DNA of 64,000 nt from Bradyrhizobium sp. SRL28 (GCF_018596315.1 NZ_JAHEAG010000031.1:1-64000); one strand, 5' to 3'; positions 34,736 through 44,107 are shown, counted from the first letter of the stretch. Notes: a model not told the origin generated them from the letters alone. A program made the numbers and translations.

Positions 34736-34858
34736 GTCTCATCTCCGTGGTTTAAGTTCCTTACCCAACCGGCCGACCATGCTGGAAGTTCCAGACGCAA
34801 TCGCCTGACCGGACATCTTCATCTTGCGCATATCCCCGCGGCTGCGGCGGCAGCGTTA

Positions 34859-34883
34859 GGAACAAACGAATTGCGCCCGGGTT
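34859..34883 (+). promoter_or_regulatory. EcfG-type promoter before gene 34925
   Basis: GGAAC (34859-34863), 17 nt, GTT (34881-34883), 42 nt before ATG 34925. Confidence 0.7.
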
Positions 34884-34924
34884 AGGTTTTGCTTTCCTTC
34901 CATTCTCCAGCGCAGAAGAGTTCA

Positions 34925-35164
34925 ATGATTATCTGGTATCCTTTTCTGACGCTCATGGCTGACGCCATGCAGGTCATCGAAATGCGTCTCCGCCTGATCG
35001 CTCTCGGGAAGGGTACACCGGACGAAATGTTCCTGATGGTCAGCGAGAAGATAGAGGCATTCGACAAGGCGCATGCCATTCTCATTCGCGGCGGCGACCC
35101 CGCGCATGTTCTTGACAATTACCGCAAGATTATCGCTGCAAACGTGGCTCGTCTGTCCGACTAG
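34925..35164 (+). CDS. Small hypothetical stress-regulated protein
   Basis: This 79-residue helical protein (MQVIEMRLRLIALGKGTPDE, MFLMVSEKIEAFDKAHAILI, VLDNYRKIIAANVARL) resembles short bradyrhizobial proteins annotated only as hypothetical. The ATG at 34925 fits the EcfG promoter; ATG 34889 would lie at the transcription start. Confidence 0.65.
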   Translation: MIIWYPFLTLMADAMQVIEMRLRLIALGKGTPDEMFLMVSEKIEAFDKAHAILIRGGDPAHVLDNYRKIIAANVARLSD

Positions 35165-35265
35165 GCTTGCGCGTAACGTGGACAACGGGGATAGCACCGA
35201 GGCCGGACCGGCCACTTGACAGCGGTGGTATAAGAAAGGGACGAAATTGATTCGGACCTTATGCC

Positions 35266-35544
35266 GTGAAAACCGTTCTTCAGCGAAAACCCGCTTCGCC
35301 GCGCACCCGTCCCCCGTACCGCACCGTGGAGGGATGGGCGCTCGGAACCCTCATTGATCAGGGCGCAGTGACGGAGTGTAACCACCACGGGCACCGCAAG
35401 GATCGCTCGGACCCTGACGCGTGGGAACGCGCACGGGAGGAAGTCTGGCGGCATCCCTTCCCCGGCGCGACGCCGGAAACCTGTCTCAAGGCGCTGGATG
35501 AAGTCATGGGCTCCATCGGAGAAACCTGCCCGGATTGCGACTAA
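35266..35544 (+). CDS. Small hypothetical protein with terminal CPDCD
   Basis: This 92-residue protein from GTG 35266 contains VEGWALGTLIDQGAVTECNH, WERAREEVWRHPFPGATPET and ends GETCPDCD. The His-rich CNHHGHRKDR and terminal C-x-x-C could bind metal. Function unknown. It lies 66 bp before ku. Confidence 0.6.
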   Translation: MKTVLQRKPASPRTRPPYRTVEGWALGTLIDQGAVTECNHHGHRKDRSDPDAWERAREEVWRHPFPGATPETCLKALDEVMGSIGETCPDCD

Positions 35545-35610
35545 GGCGACTCCACATCGGCTGATCTCCGCCTATATTGAGCCCATTCAGTAGAGGTGGA
35601 GTTTCAGTTC

Positions 35611-36459
35611 ATGGCCCCGCGTGCCAATTGGAAGGGCTTTTTGCGCCTTTCACTCGTGACCTGCCCGATCGCCCTGTTCCCGGCCACATCGGAGTCCGAG
35701 AAGATCAGTTTCAACCAGATCAACAAGAAGACCGGCCACAGAATCCGCTACCTCAAGGTCGATGCCGAGACCGGCGAGGAAGTCGCGTCCGAAGACATCA
35801 TCAAGGGCTACAAGGTCGATACCGACCAATACCTGGAAGTTACCAAAGACGAGCTTGAGAACATAGCGCTCGAATCCACCCGCACCATTGAAATCGACGA
35901 GTTCGTCCCGCGCAGCGAGATCGACGACCTCTATCTCGTACGCCCCTATTATATCGTGCCCGACGGCAAAGTCGGCCATGACGCCTATGCTGTTATCCGC
36001 GAGACGATCCGTTCGCTCGACAAGGTGGCGATTGCGCGGGTCGTGCTGACAAGCCGCGAGCATATCATCGCGCTGGAAGCCCGCGACAAAGGGCTTATGG
36101 GCATGCTGCTGCGATATCCTTACGAGGTGCGCGATGCGTCCGAATATTTTGACGATATCCAGGACGTGAAAATCACCAAGGACATGCTCGATCTTGCGAA
36201 GCACATCGTCGAGCAGAAGAGTGGGCATTTCGAGCCGGCCAAGTTCGAGGATCACTACGAGCGCGCGCTGACCGAGCTTTTGAACAAAAAGCAGAAGGGT
36301 CTGCCGATCGTTGCCGCCAAGAAGACGGCGCCCGACAACGTAGTCAACCTGATGGATGCGCTGCGGGCGAGCCTGAAATCATCCGGCAAGGCGGCGCCCG
36401 CAACAAAGCCTGCAAATGCTCCGGCGAAGAAGGCCGCTAAAAAGCGCAAGGCCGGCTGA
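35611..36459 (+). CDS. ku: Ku DNA-end-binding protein
   Basis: This 282-residue bacterial Ku has the beta-barrel core from ANWKGFLRLSLVTCPIALFP through FNQINKKTGHRIRYLKVDAE, RTIEIDEFVPRSEIDDLYLV, RPYYIVPDGK and KVAIARVVLTSREHIIALEA. It ends with the conserved NLMDALRASLK and a Lys/Ala tail. It forms a ring on DNA ends and recruits LigD in non-homologous end joining. Start ATG 35611 has GGTGGAG upstream. No ligase overlaps it, unlike the copy at 49634. No EcfG box is visible before it. Confidence 0.95.
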   Translation: MAPRANWKGFLRLSLVTCPIALFPATSESEKISFNQINKKTGHRIRYLKVDAETGEEVASEDIIKGYKVDTDQYLEVTKDELENIALESTRTIEIDEFVPRSEIDDLYLVRPYYIVPDGKVGHDAYAVIRETIRSLDKVAIARVVLTSREHIIALEARDKGLMGMLLRYPYEVRDASEYFDDIQDVKITKDMLDLAKHIVEQKSGHFEPAKFEDHYERALTELLNKKQKGLPIVAAKKTAPDNVVNLMDALRASLKSSGKAAPATKPANAPAKKAAKKRKAG

Positions 36460-36683
36460 GCGCGCCGCGGCTTACGCCGCGACCGGGCACTAGCGTCTAT
36501 CGGCGCCCGAGTCTTTCGTCTCGGCCATCCGGTTACGGCCCCTCGCGCAAGAAGGGCTGCGCCCTTAGCCGTCAAAGGTAAGTTCGCTCCGCTCGCCGCT
36601 GCATGCGCTCCGTCCTTTGACTGCCCTACCGCCCTTGCCGCTGGGCTAGCCGTTGCATGGCCTGTAACCCGTTCCTTGGCTTT

Positions 36684-36708
36684 GGAACGAAGTTCTCAAT
36701 GCACCGTT
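36684..36708 (+). promoter_or_regulatory. EcfG-type promoter before the isochorismatase gene
   Basis: GGAAC (36684-36688), 17 nt, GTT (36706-36708), 26 nt before ATG 36734. Confidence 0.75.
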
Positions 36709-36733
36709 AGAGCTGGTTTTCAGGGATACGGCG

Positions 36734-37369
36734 ATGTCAAAGAACGACATATTGCGTTATGGCGCGCCAGGGGAGACAGCTGTCCATATTTGCGTGGACA
36801 TGCAGCGGATGTTTGCTGAGGGCTCCGAGTGGAAAATGCCCTGGCTCGAGCGCGTGCTGCCGAACATCGTGTCAATTACTTCTACCCACCCGGAACGGAC
36901 GATCTTTACCCGCTTCATCCCGGCCCAGAAGCCCGGTCAGGGCGTCGGGATGTGGCGGCACTACTATGTGCGCTGGGGCTCCATGACCATCGATCAGCTG
37001 GGCCCGGAAAAGATCGGGCTGGTTCCTGACCTCGCGAAGTTCGTTCCCCCTGCCCGCACCTACGACAAACATGTCTATTCCCCGTGGACGGGGAGCGACC
37101 TCCACCAGCAGCTGCGTAGCGCCGGCATCGACACGGTCATCATCACGGGCGGTGAAACCGACGTCTGCGTGCTCGCCACAATGCTGGGCGCGATCGATTG
37201 GGGCTTCCGCGTTATCCTTGTGACCGATGCCCTTTGCAGCTCGGCGGATGAAACCCACGACGCCATGATGAATGTCTACATGAATCGGTTCGGCGAGCAG
37301 GTCGAAACCGTCACGACGCAAACCCTCCTTGAAAGCTGGCAGGGCACGCGGCACCGCAAAGTCTCATGA
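36734..37369 (+). CDS. Cysteine hydrolase (isochorismatase family)
   Basis: This 211-residue hydrolase has an Asp in HICVDMQRMFAEGSEW, a Lys in ARTYDKHVYSPW and a nucleophile Cys in IITGGETDVCVLATMLGAID, forming the isochorismatase-type triad. Length is normal for the family. Substrates range from nicotinamide to ureido acids, so none is assigned. It is coupled to the next gene by ATGA and driven by an EcfG promoter. Confidence 0.88.
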   Translation: MSKNDILRYGAPGETAVHICVDMQRMFAEGSEWKMPWLERVLPNIVSITSTHPERTIFTRFIPAQKPGQGVGMWRHYYVRWGSMTIDQLGPEKIGLVPDLAKFVPPARTYDKHVYSPWTGSDLHQQLRSAGIDTVIITGGETDVCVLATMLGAIDWGFRVILVTDALCSSADETHDAMMNVYMNRFGEQVETVTTQTLLESWQGTRHRKVS

Positions 37370-37686
37370 GCTCAGGCCCCTCGCATCTCGTGCAGATCCT
37401 CCTGCCGAAAGAAACCGGCAACGGGCGGCCCATAGGCAAGGAATGGTTCGAAGGGTTCCTTGAGGAACTGACGGATAAGTTCGGCGGCGCGACGAGCTTT
37501 CTGCGGGCCCCGGGACAGGGGCTGTGGCAAAGCGGCGGCGCGACCGAGAAAGACCGCATCGCTGTAGTCGAGGTGATGGTTGAGCACCTCGACCGCCCTT
37601 TCTGGCGGTCCCTGCGCGCTCGGTTAGAGCGGGAGCTTTCCCAGGATGAGCTCGTCATCCGCGCGCAGGAAATTACTCGGCTCTAA
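37366..37686 (+). CDS. Hypothetical protein coupled to cysteine hydrolase
   Basis: This 106-residue protein (HLVQILLPKETGNGRPIGKE; WFEGFLEELTDKFGGATSFL; QDELVIRAQEITRL) has an alpha-beta pattern I recall from short uncharacterised proteins of general-stress loci. It overlaps the hydrolase stop by 4 nt. Function unknown. Confidence 0.7.
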   Translation: MSSGPSHLVQILLPKETGNGRPIGKEWFEGFLEELTDKFGGATSFLRAPGQGLWQSGGATEKDRIAVVEVMVEHLDRPFWRSLRARLERELSQDELVIRAQEITRL

Positions 37687-37692
37687 TATCTA

Positions 37693-37717
37693 GGAACTCC
37701 TTTTCCTCGGGATGGTT
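37693..37717 (+). promoter_or_regulatory. EcfG-type promoter before the intact DUF892 gene
   Basis: GGAAC (37693-37697), 17 nt, GTT (37715-37717), 30 nt before ATG 37747. Confidence 0.78.
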
Positions 37718-37746
37718 TGATTGGCAAACCCCAATAGGAGGAAGCC

Positions 37747-38250
37747 ATGGGCTTTTTTACCAAAGACATCAAAACGCTGAACGATCTTTTCGTGCATACG
37801 CTGCAGGACATCTACTACGCCGAGCAGCAGATCGCGAAGAACCTACCGGACATGGTCTCCAAGGCAACGGACGCGACCCTGAAGAACGGTTTCGAAAAGC
37901 ACCTGGAAGAAACAAAAGGCCAGATCTCCCGCCTTGAACAGGTATTCCAAATGCACGGCGTCCAAGCCAAAGGCATTGATTGCCCCGCGATCGACGGTAT
38001 CCTGAAAGAAGCGAGTGACGTTGCGGGCGAAGTCGACGACAAGGACGTGCTTGACGCCGCGCTGATCGCCGCCGCCCAGGCCGTCGAGCATTATGAGATC
38101 GCGCGTTATGGAGCGCTGATCGCATGGGCAAAAATGTTAGGCCGCGGGGATTGCGCGTCCGTGCTGCAGCAAAACCTAGATGAGGAAAAGCTGACGAATG
38201 ACAAACTGAACGCAATGGCGCTGCGCAACGTAAACAAAAGAGCCGCCTGA
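37747..38250 (+). CDS. DUF892 (YciF-like) ferritin-like protein
   Basis: This 167-residue four-helix protein has TLNDLFVHTLQDIYYAEQQI, ISRLEQVFQMHGVQAKGIDC and AALIAAAQAVEHYEIARYGA. The Glu/His residues are arranged as in YciF, a ferritin-like stress protein with a possible dimetal site. It is the intact counterpart of the broken copy at 29352-29863, and both have EcfG promoters. A hairpin follows. Confidence 0.92.
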   Translation: MGFFTKDIKTLNDLFVHTLQDIYYAEQQIAKNLPDMVSKATDATLKNGFEKHLEETKGQISRLEQVFQMHGVQAKGIDCPAIDGILKEASDVAGEVDDKDVLDAALIAAAQAVEHYEIARYGALIAWAKMLGRGDCASVLQQNLDEEKLTNDKLNAMALRNVNKRAA

Positions 38251-38269
38251 ACGTGGTGCCAATTGAAAC

Positions 38270-38301
38270 AAGGGCCGCTCACTGTCGGGCGGCCTTCTTT
38301 T
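38270..38301 (+). terminator. Terminator after the DUF892 gene
   Basis: AAGGGCCGC and GCGGCCTT pair with one bulge around TCACTGTCGG, followed by CTTTT. Confidence 0.65.
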
Positions 38302-38310
38302 GGGGAAAGC

Positions 38311-38568
38311 ATGGACATACTGATAATATTAAGAACATTCGCTGCCGTGACCACAGTGTTGGCTGCAGCCCTCGTGGCAGCAAACTTGAATGCGCGCGTC
38401 ACCGTCCTCGGATTTGTGATCTTCATCGTCGCCTGCATCGCCTGGATGGTCGACGGCTGGATCGAAAGCAAAGCGTCGCTCGTTATCCAGAACGTCATTT
38501 TGCTTTTCATCAACGCCATCGGCGTTTGGCGCTGGTATCCCAAAGCCGAGAAGGAAGCGAAGAGCTAG
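38311..38568 (+). CDS. Small membrane protein with IS-interrupted stop site
   Basis: This 85-residue protein has about three hydrophobic segments (ILRTFAAVTTVLAAALVAAN; VTVLGFVIFIVACIAWMVDG; SLVIQNVILLFINAIGVWRW) and a charged end, KAEKEAKS. The stop codon TAG (38566-38568) spans the TA target and first base of the IS630 element. Without the IS the same TAG would form, so the protein is unchanged. Function unknown. Confidence 0.65.
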   Translation: MDILIILRTFAAVTTVLAAALVAANLNARVTVLGFVIFIVACIAWMVDGWIESKASLVIQNVILLFINAIGVWRWYPKAEKEAKS

Positions 38569-39738
38569 TGTCCTGATCGACAAATCAGTTACATTTCTGC
38601 CGACCTTTAGACCGGGAGGCGGGAATGGCCAAGGGACGAGCTGTCGCGATCGTACTCGATGACGTGGAGAAGCGCGAGCTGACGGCATTGACGCGCAAGC
38701 ACGGCGCGCCGCAGGCCGTGGCGGAGCGGGCGCGCATTGTGTTGGCGGCGGCTGGCGGTCTCAAGAACAAAGAGATCGCGTCGAAGCTTAGGGTCTGCAC
38801 GCACACGGTCGGCACCTGGCGCAACCGCTTTGCCGACCACCGTATGGACGGTCTCTACGACGAGCCGCGGCCCGGCGCGCCGCGCGAGATTGGCGACGAC
38901 GAAATCGCGAGCACGATCCGCAAAACGTTGGAGACGCGACCAAAGGGTGGCACCCACTGGAGCCTCAGGAGCATGGCTAAAGAGATCGGTCATGCGCCCT
39001 CGACGGTGCATCGCATCTGGCGCGCCTTCGGCCTGCAACCGCACCGCGTCGAGACTTTCAAGCTCTCCACCGATCCGCTGTTCGTAGAGAAAGTGCGCGA
39101 TATCGTCGGGCTCTACTTGTCGCCGCCCGAGCGCGCTATCGTGTTGTGTGTCGATGAGAAAAGCCAGGTGCAGGCGCTCGACCGCACGCAGCCCCTGTTG
39201 CCGATGCGGCCCGGACAGGCCGAGCGGCGTACGCACGATTACAAGCGGCACGGAACGACATCGTTGTTCGCGGCACTCGATGTGAAAGCGGGCACCATCG
39301 TCGGCAAGTGCATGGCCCGCCACCGCGCGAGCGAGTTCCGCAAATTCCTGGATGAGATCGAGCGCAACGTGCCGGCCAACCTCGACGTTCACATCGTCAT
39401 GGACAACTACGCAACCCACAAAACCAGGCCGATCCGTAACTGGCTCGCCAAGCGCCCGCGCTGGCACGTGCACTTCACGCCAACCTCAGCGTCATGGATC
39501 AATCAGGTCGAACGCTTCTTCGCCCTGCTGACCGAGCGCGCCTTGAAACGAGGCGTGTTCCGTTCGGTCGCCGAACTCGAAAAAGCGATCAAGGCTTGCA
39601 TCGACGCCACCAATACCGATCCCAAACCGTTCCGCTGGACCAAGACCGCCGACGACATCTTGGCCAGCATCCAACGCTTTTGCCTTCGCACACTCGCCGC
39701 AAACGCCTAGAATGAAGTCGACTTCAGAATCGGGACAC
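38568..39738 (+). mobile_element. IS630-family insertion sequence
   Basis: The element is about 1.17 kb. Its ends read GTGTCCTGAT (left) and ATCGGGACAC (right), imperfect inverted repeats, each next to a TA (38566-38567, 39739-39740), the expected IS630 target duplication. It contains one intact transposase gene, so it may be active. Confidence 0.88.
38625..39710 (+). CDS. IS630-family transposase
   Basis: This 361-residue transposase has an N-terminal helix-turn-helix (GGLKNKEIASKLRVCTHTVG) and a second one (WSLRSMAKEIGHAPSTVHRI). The DDE catalytic domain has Asp in IVLCVDEKSQVQALDR, Asp in DVHIVMDNYATHKT and Glu in TPTSASWINQVERFFALLTE. It is complete, with no programmed frameshift visible. 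Confidence 0.95.
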   Translation: MAKGRAVAIVLDDVEKRELTALTRKHGAPQAVAERARIVLAAAGGLKNKEIASKLRVCTHTVGTWRNRFADHRMDGLYDEPRPGAPREIGDDEIASTIRKTLETRPKGGTHWSLRSMAKEIGHAPSTVHRIWRAFGLQPHRVETFKLSTDPLFVEKVRDIVGLYLSPPERAIVLCVDEKSQVQALDRTQPLLPMRPGQAERRTHDYKRHGTTSLFAALDVKAGTIVGKCMARHRASEFRKFLDEIERNVPANLDVHIVMDNYATHKTRPIRNWLAKRPRWHVHFTPTSASWINQVERFFALLTERALKRGVFRSVAELEKAIKACIDATNTDPKPFRWTKTADDILASIQRFCLRTLAANA

Positions 39739-39754
39739 TAGCGAGCTTTTTCAT

Positions 39755-40664
39755 CTAGTCGCAAAACCCGTCGCGGCGCAAAAACGCCTTGTTGATTGCA
39801 ACCGCAGCCTGCGCGCCTTCCGCGATGGCTACCGCGACCAAAAGAACGTCGCGCGACACGTCACCCGCAACGTAGACGCCGGGGACGCTGGTTTCCTCGG
39901 TAACAGGGTCCGTCACCACGCCGCCTTTCGCGTTCCGCCGGCAGCCGAGACGCTTAGAAAGATCAGACGCCTGATGGCAGCCGGTCGAAAAGAATAGGCC
40001 AGCCCGTGGCAGATCAGGGCCGCTCCTGAATACGATCTTTTTCAGCTCTCCATTCGAGCCTTCCATGGATTGGATTGCCTCCGAGCGTAGCGGAATGTTA
40101 TGTTCTTCGAGCTTTCGCGCTGCCTTCGCGCTCACCTCAGATCCACCGCTGCAAGCGACAACGTCCTCAATCCAGTGCTTCATCATAATAGCAAGCTCCG
40201 CGCCCTTATCACCCTCACCAAACGCGGCTACCGGCTTCCCAACGTATTCGAAGCCGTCACAATACAGGCAATGATGGACAGAAACGCCGTAGAGAGGTTC
40301 GATCCCTGCGAGTTCAGGAAGTTCGTCAACAAGGCCCGTGGCGAGCAGAACCTTCGAAGCCTTGCCAGTCGTACCGTCCGCGCTGCTAAACTCGAACGCA
40401 TCGCTGGCAGGAATGATATCGGTAACGGAGGTCTCGCGCACCAAGACGGTTTCGTAGCGGGAGAGTTCTTCCCGCGCCTCAATCAGAAATGAGGAAGGAG
40501 AACGCCCGCCCTTCCCTTCCAAGAAGGCCATGGATTGCGGGGGATCTCAGGTTGCGCTGGCGCCCCGCATCGCAGAGCAAAACGCTGCGGTGGCACCGTC
40601 CGAGGATGAGTGCGACGCTTAATCCGGCAGGTCCGCCGCCGACAATGAGAACATCAAATTGCAT
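39755..40664 (-). pseudogene. Thioredoxin-reductase-like flavoprotein, frameshifted
   Basis: MQFDVLIVGGGPAGLSVALI supplies the FAD-binding Rossmann motif in one frame. After AIHGLLGREG the sense moves to another frame (SPSSFLIEAREELSRYETVL), continuing with VSVHHCLYCDGFEYVGKP (redox C-x-x-C) and VPGVYVAGDVSRDVLLVAVA. A one-base insertion in the G/C run at about 40504-40510 explains it. The total of about 300 residues is normal for this small reductase family. Confidence 0.8.
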
Positions 40665-40756
40665 CTAAAGGCCTTTCTTACGCTAGGAAGATAGGGCTCT
40701 TCGCGGTCGTTGGAGCCTTTCCCGATGTTCATGCGTTAGATGTCGGGAAGGAATTC

Positions 40757-40948
40757 ATGCCGCGCGCAAAAACAGCAGCTCCATGGACAGAACTGACGCT
40801 CGAAGAGCGCCGTGAACGGAGGCGGCTACGCCGCGAGAAGCAGCGCGAGGATAACATCAAGCGTGCGGCGAAGCTGCACACCTACGCGTCCGGGCAGAAA
40901 CTGAAAGCCCGCAGAACCCGCCTGAATCGAAACCGTCCATTTTTGTAG
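40757..40948 (+). CDS. Small basic protein
   Basis: This 63-residue protein is very rich in Arg, Lys and Glu (LTLEERRERRRLRREKQRED) and probably one long helix. It overlaps the 5' part of the broken DUF72 gene, suggesting coupling. Function unknown. Confidence 0.5.
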   Translation: MPRAKTAAPWTELTLEERRERRRLRREKQREDNIKRAAKLHTYASGQKLKARRTRLNRNRPFL

Positions 40949-41730
40949 GATGCTCGGGCTGGCGCTACTGGAAATGGCGGGATTCTTTCTATGCCGGCGT
41001 GCCGCAGAACGATTGGTTTGAGCATTACCTGAAGCGCTTCGACAAGGTCGAAATCAACGCATCCTTTTACTCCTGGCCGACAGTCGCCGGCGTTCAGGCC
41101 TGGCGCCGTCAGCCGGGGAAGAAAAAGTTCGTTTATACCGTGAAGGTTTGCGAACTCATCACCCATATCAAGAGGTTCAAGGGCACTAAGACCCTCGTGA
41201 AGGACTTTGGGATAATCGCCGATATCCTGGGCGACCGGATGGGCTGCTTTCTCTTTCAGCTTCCGCCGAGCTATCGCTTCATAGGACCCGGCTCAATGAC
41301 ATTGTCAGCCAGCTTGATCTCGCGCGCCGCAACGTTGTTGAATTCAGGCACGTCAGTTGGTGGAATGAGGAGGTTTACAGCGCCTTCCGGAAGGCTGGGA
41401 TCATTTTTTGCTCCTGCAGCGGACCGCGGCTGCCTGATGAACTCATACGAACCGCCGACGAAGTTTATATCCGCCTGCACGGCCCGAAATGCTGGTATCG
41501 GCACGACTACTCAAAAAACGAGCTCGAAGTATGGGCGGATAGGATTAAGGCAAGCGGAGCGAAGCGCGCCTGGATATATTTTAATAACGACAACGAGGCC
41601 CACGCCCCCAAAAACGCGACCGCCCTGCGGAAGATGCTGGGCCGCGTCCTCCCGGCGACCGTAAAGCGGAACGCGGGAACTTTGTCGGTCTCGCGGGCGT
41701 TCTCAGATGTTTGGGAAATAGCTCCATAAC
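40912..41730 (+). pseudogene. DUF72 protein gene, frameshifted
   Basis: FVGCSGWRYWKWRDSFYAGV and WFEHYLKRFDKVEINASFYS give the N-terminal half of a DUF72 TIM-barrel protein, up to LFQLPPSYRF. The remainder (TRLNDIVSQLDLARRNVVEF, IIFCSCSGPRLPDELIRTAD, RAWIYFNNDNEAHAPKNATA) lies in another frame after an indel at about 41280-41284. No start codon is evident upstream of FVGCSG. DUF72 function is unknown. A second broken member is at 45462-46195. Confidence 0.8.
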
Positions 41731-41894
41731 CAGCAAATCACTCTGGTTGGACGGTGATGTCGCGCCCGACACGCGTAGTCGATGGTGTTCCGACGCCGCG
41801 GCATCGGCTCGGGCTCGCGTGCAGGGTACTTAAACAGTGGTTAGAACAAGCGTTGGCGGCGTTTTTGTCGGCGTCTTGTGAAAACGGGTGGCAC

Positions 41895-42410
41895 ATGGAA
41901 AGGGCAGTGAGGGCGCAGTTTCCAATTTCAGCTGGCATACTTTTCGGTTTGGGCCTGGGCGGATTTTTTGACGGCATCATCTTTCATCAGGTCCTTCGCT
42001 GGCATCACATGCTGAGCACCTGGTACCCGATGAATTCCATCCAGAATTATGAGCTCAACACGTTTTGGGACGGCATTTTCCACAGCGCTACTTATCTATT
42101 CGTAGTAGCGGGGCTTTTTATCCTATGGCGCACGGCCCAGCGCTTTCATCTGTATTGGTCGAGCAAACTCCTAGCAGGAAGTATCCTAATTGGCTTCGGC
42201 GGCTTCAATGTTGTCGAGGGTCTCGTCGATCACCACTTGCTTGGCATTCACCACGTAAACGAAATTGTCGATCCAGCCTACCGGTTTTACTTTGATGCCG
42301 GCTTCATCTTGTGGGGCATATTGATGCTTATCATCGGATGGATTTTGCTGCGGCAGGGACAACGCGAGGGCGACCCTGAAGGCTTGGTACGCCAAAGGGC
42401 CGCCCGATGA
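41895..42410 (+). CDS. DUF2243 membrane protein
   Basis: This 171-residue protein has four hydrophobic segments and the His-rich family motifs GLGLGGFFDGIIFHQVLRWH, FWDGIFHSATYLFVVAGLFI, FNVVEGLVDHHLLGIHHVNE and FYFDAGFILWGILMLIIGWI. DUF2243 proteins often accompany CtaG-type copper or cytochrome-oxidase assembly genes. Here a small membrane frame overlaps its stop instead. The start at 41895 removes a 47-residue unsupported extension. Confidence 0.9.
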   Translation: MERAVRAQFPISAGILFGLGLGGFFDGIIFHQVLRWHHMLSTWYPMNSIQNYELNTFWDGIFHSATYLFVVAGLFILWRTAQRFHLYWSSKLLAGSILIGFGGFNVVEGLVDHHLLGIHHVNEIVDPAYRFYFDAGFILWGILMLIIGWILLRQGQREGDPEGLVRQRAAR

Positions 42411-42550
42411 CGGTACCACCGATGTTCGTGTGGTCCGTCTTCGTCGTACTGGTTTTAATGGCGACGGCCCCGGTTTGGCGGCTGGCCGTGTTCGGCTTCA
42501 ATCCCGCTTTGGACGATTTCCTCGCCTTTATCTGTTCTTCGAGCCCTTAA
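42407..42550 (+). CDS. Small membrane protein coupled to DUF2243
   Basis: This 47-residue protein, MTVPPMFVWSVFVVLVLMAT then APVWRLAVFGFNPAL, starts in the ATGA overlap of the DUF2243 stop. One membrane segment. It could be a remnant of a larger partner or a genuine small subunit. Confidence 0.5.
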   Translation: MTVPPMFVWSVFVVLVLMATAPVWRLAVFGFNPALDDFLAFICSSSP

Positions 42551-42933
42551 GGCCAAGGCGTGAATGGTCACATTCTACTCGACCGTTGGCAAGCTAGGTC
42601 AGGTCGGGTCAGGTGAGTTTGTTCAAATTTCCGATTGGCTTCCCGGGAGGCTCACTATTTGTAGGCTCAATAGTTCTGGCCTGTTCCTTACCCTGCTCGT
42701 TCAATTTCCTATCCCCTATAATCTCGGCGACGGCCTGCTTGGTCTTTCCGACCAACTTGTCCTTGAGTTTGCCACATGGAAGTACTCCTAGTTCGTGACT
42801 AAACGACCCGCACCTCCAGCGGTTGCTAAGGCATACAAGAAATCGCGAGTAAAACGGGCAATCGGCGCCGGTACCGCCTTAACCGGGAAGCCATCAATGT
42901 TTGGCGCGTTGTGTGGGCGTGAACCAAGGAGGC
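42551..42933. other. Gap, nothing recognised
   Basis: About 380 bp of lower GC content with only short, unsupported frames. Confidence 0.4.
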
Positions 42934-43203
42934 ATGCTCGTGCGAATTTCTATTCTCGCTCTGACCGTCGCTTTTGCAACTACCACCGCCGTGCCAGTGT
43001 TATCCCAACAGTCAACTTCGCCCGGCCAGCAAAAAGCCGCCAGACGAACAAATGATAACGCTAGGAGAAGTGCGATGCCGACGGCCACCGCCCCGATCGA
43101 GGGTTCGGCGGTTAAGGCCCAGTCGCGCGCGCGGGTATGGCGGCAACGGACATCCAGACAACAGCGGCCACGCGTCCGATTTTGGCAGCCGATAGCTAAC
43201 TGA
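42934..43203 (+). CDS. Small exported basic protein
   Basis: This 89-residue protein has a signal peptide (MLVRISILALTVAFATTTAV, cleavage near VLSQQ) behind an AAGGAGG site. The mature part is Ala/Arg/Gln-rich and probably unstructured. It converges on and overlaps by 8 nt the end of the SDR remnant, so its 3' end may not be original. Confidence 0.5.
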   Translation: MLVRISILALTVAFATTTAVPVLSQQSTSPGQQKAARRTNDNARRSAMPTATAPIEGSAVKAQSRARVWRQRTSRQQRPRVRFWQPIAN

Positions 43204-44107
43204 CGACCGTCGAGGAAAGTACTGCTGATGAAACCGGCCGCCGGCGCCGAGCGGCCCCGCGATTTTCGTGCGAACGGTCACCAGAAATCAAGGGAGGCCT
43301 ATATACAAGAGACAGATCCATCATTGCTTTGCGGTACCCGGCTCGGCCTTCTTGCGATTGCTGGCTGGCCAGAACGCTGGCCGGCGTTACATTGGCCGCG
43401 GCGGACTGAACTTTATTCTTGAACCCGCTAACCACGTCGCCCTCGCCCTTTATCATGGCATCGAAACCGTTGTTCGCGACCTCGGCGGGATCATCTTTTT
43501 CTGCGGTCCCGACTGCGGTATCCATCATTTCGGCCCGGCGGAAGAATTCCGTCTCGGTTGCGCCGGGCATGAGACAGCTCACCGTCACCTTGGTGTCCTT
43601 GAGTTCGTCACGCAGCGCAAATGAGAACGAATTGAGAAAGGCCTTGGTCCCGTTATAAACCGCCTGAAAACTGCCGGGTATAAAGCCCGCGATTGATCCC
43701 ACGATCAGAATCCTTCCCGTATTCCGGCGACGCATATCGTTACCTACCTTGTGGATCAGGTAGATCGTGCCGGTGATATTGGTATCGACGACCCGCCGCG
43801 CCTTTTCAAAATCCTGGTCCAGGAATGCCTGGCCAAGACCGCGCCCGGCATTTGCCAATAGTGCGTCGACCTGACGCCCGCTCGCTGCCGCATAGAGCTT
43901 GTCGACGCCCTCAATCGTCGCGAGATCCGCCTCCAGAGCTTCCACTTTCCCGTCATCGGTACGTAGCGAAGCCGCCGCCTTTTCGATCTCAGGTTCGTCC
44001 GCCGCGATCAGAAGGTCGTAGCCTTACTTTGCACAGCGCTTCGCCAGTTCAAATCCAATGCCGGTTGATGCCCCGGTGACGATCGCAAAAGGTCGGATAG
44101 CAGACAT
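43196..44107 (-). pseudogene. Short-chain dehydrogenase with a nonsense codon
   Basis: MSAIRPFAIVTGASTGIGFE (glycine-rich cofactor motif) is followed after 27 codons by TAA at 44026-44024, then in the same frame by GYDLLIAADEP and the rest of the SDR: ALLANAGRGLGQAFLDQDFE, ILIVGSIAGFIPGSFQAVYN (catalytic Tyr) and GTKAFLNSFSFALRDEL. The frame after TAA could be translated from an internal start but would lack the cofactor motif. An EcfG promoter and a divergent alcohol dehydrogenase gene lie upstream. Confidence 0.8.

Noticed and set aside
34767..34792. EcfG-like box on the minus strand upstream of the basic protein-alkB operon
   Set aside because: The spacer between GGAAC and GTT is 18 nt, outside the 16-17 nt rule.
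41661..41690. EcfG-like GGAAC...GTT inside the broken DUF72 gene
   Set aside because: The spacer is 18 nt and the box is over 200 bp from the next start.
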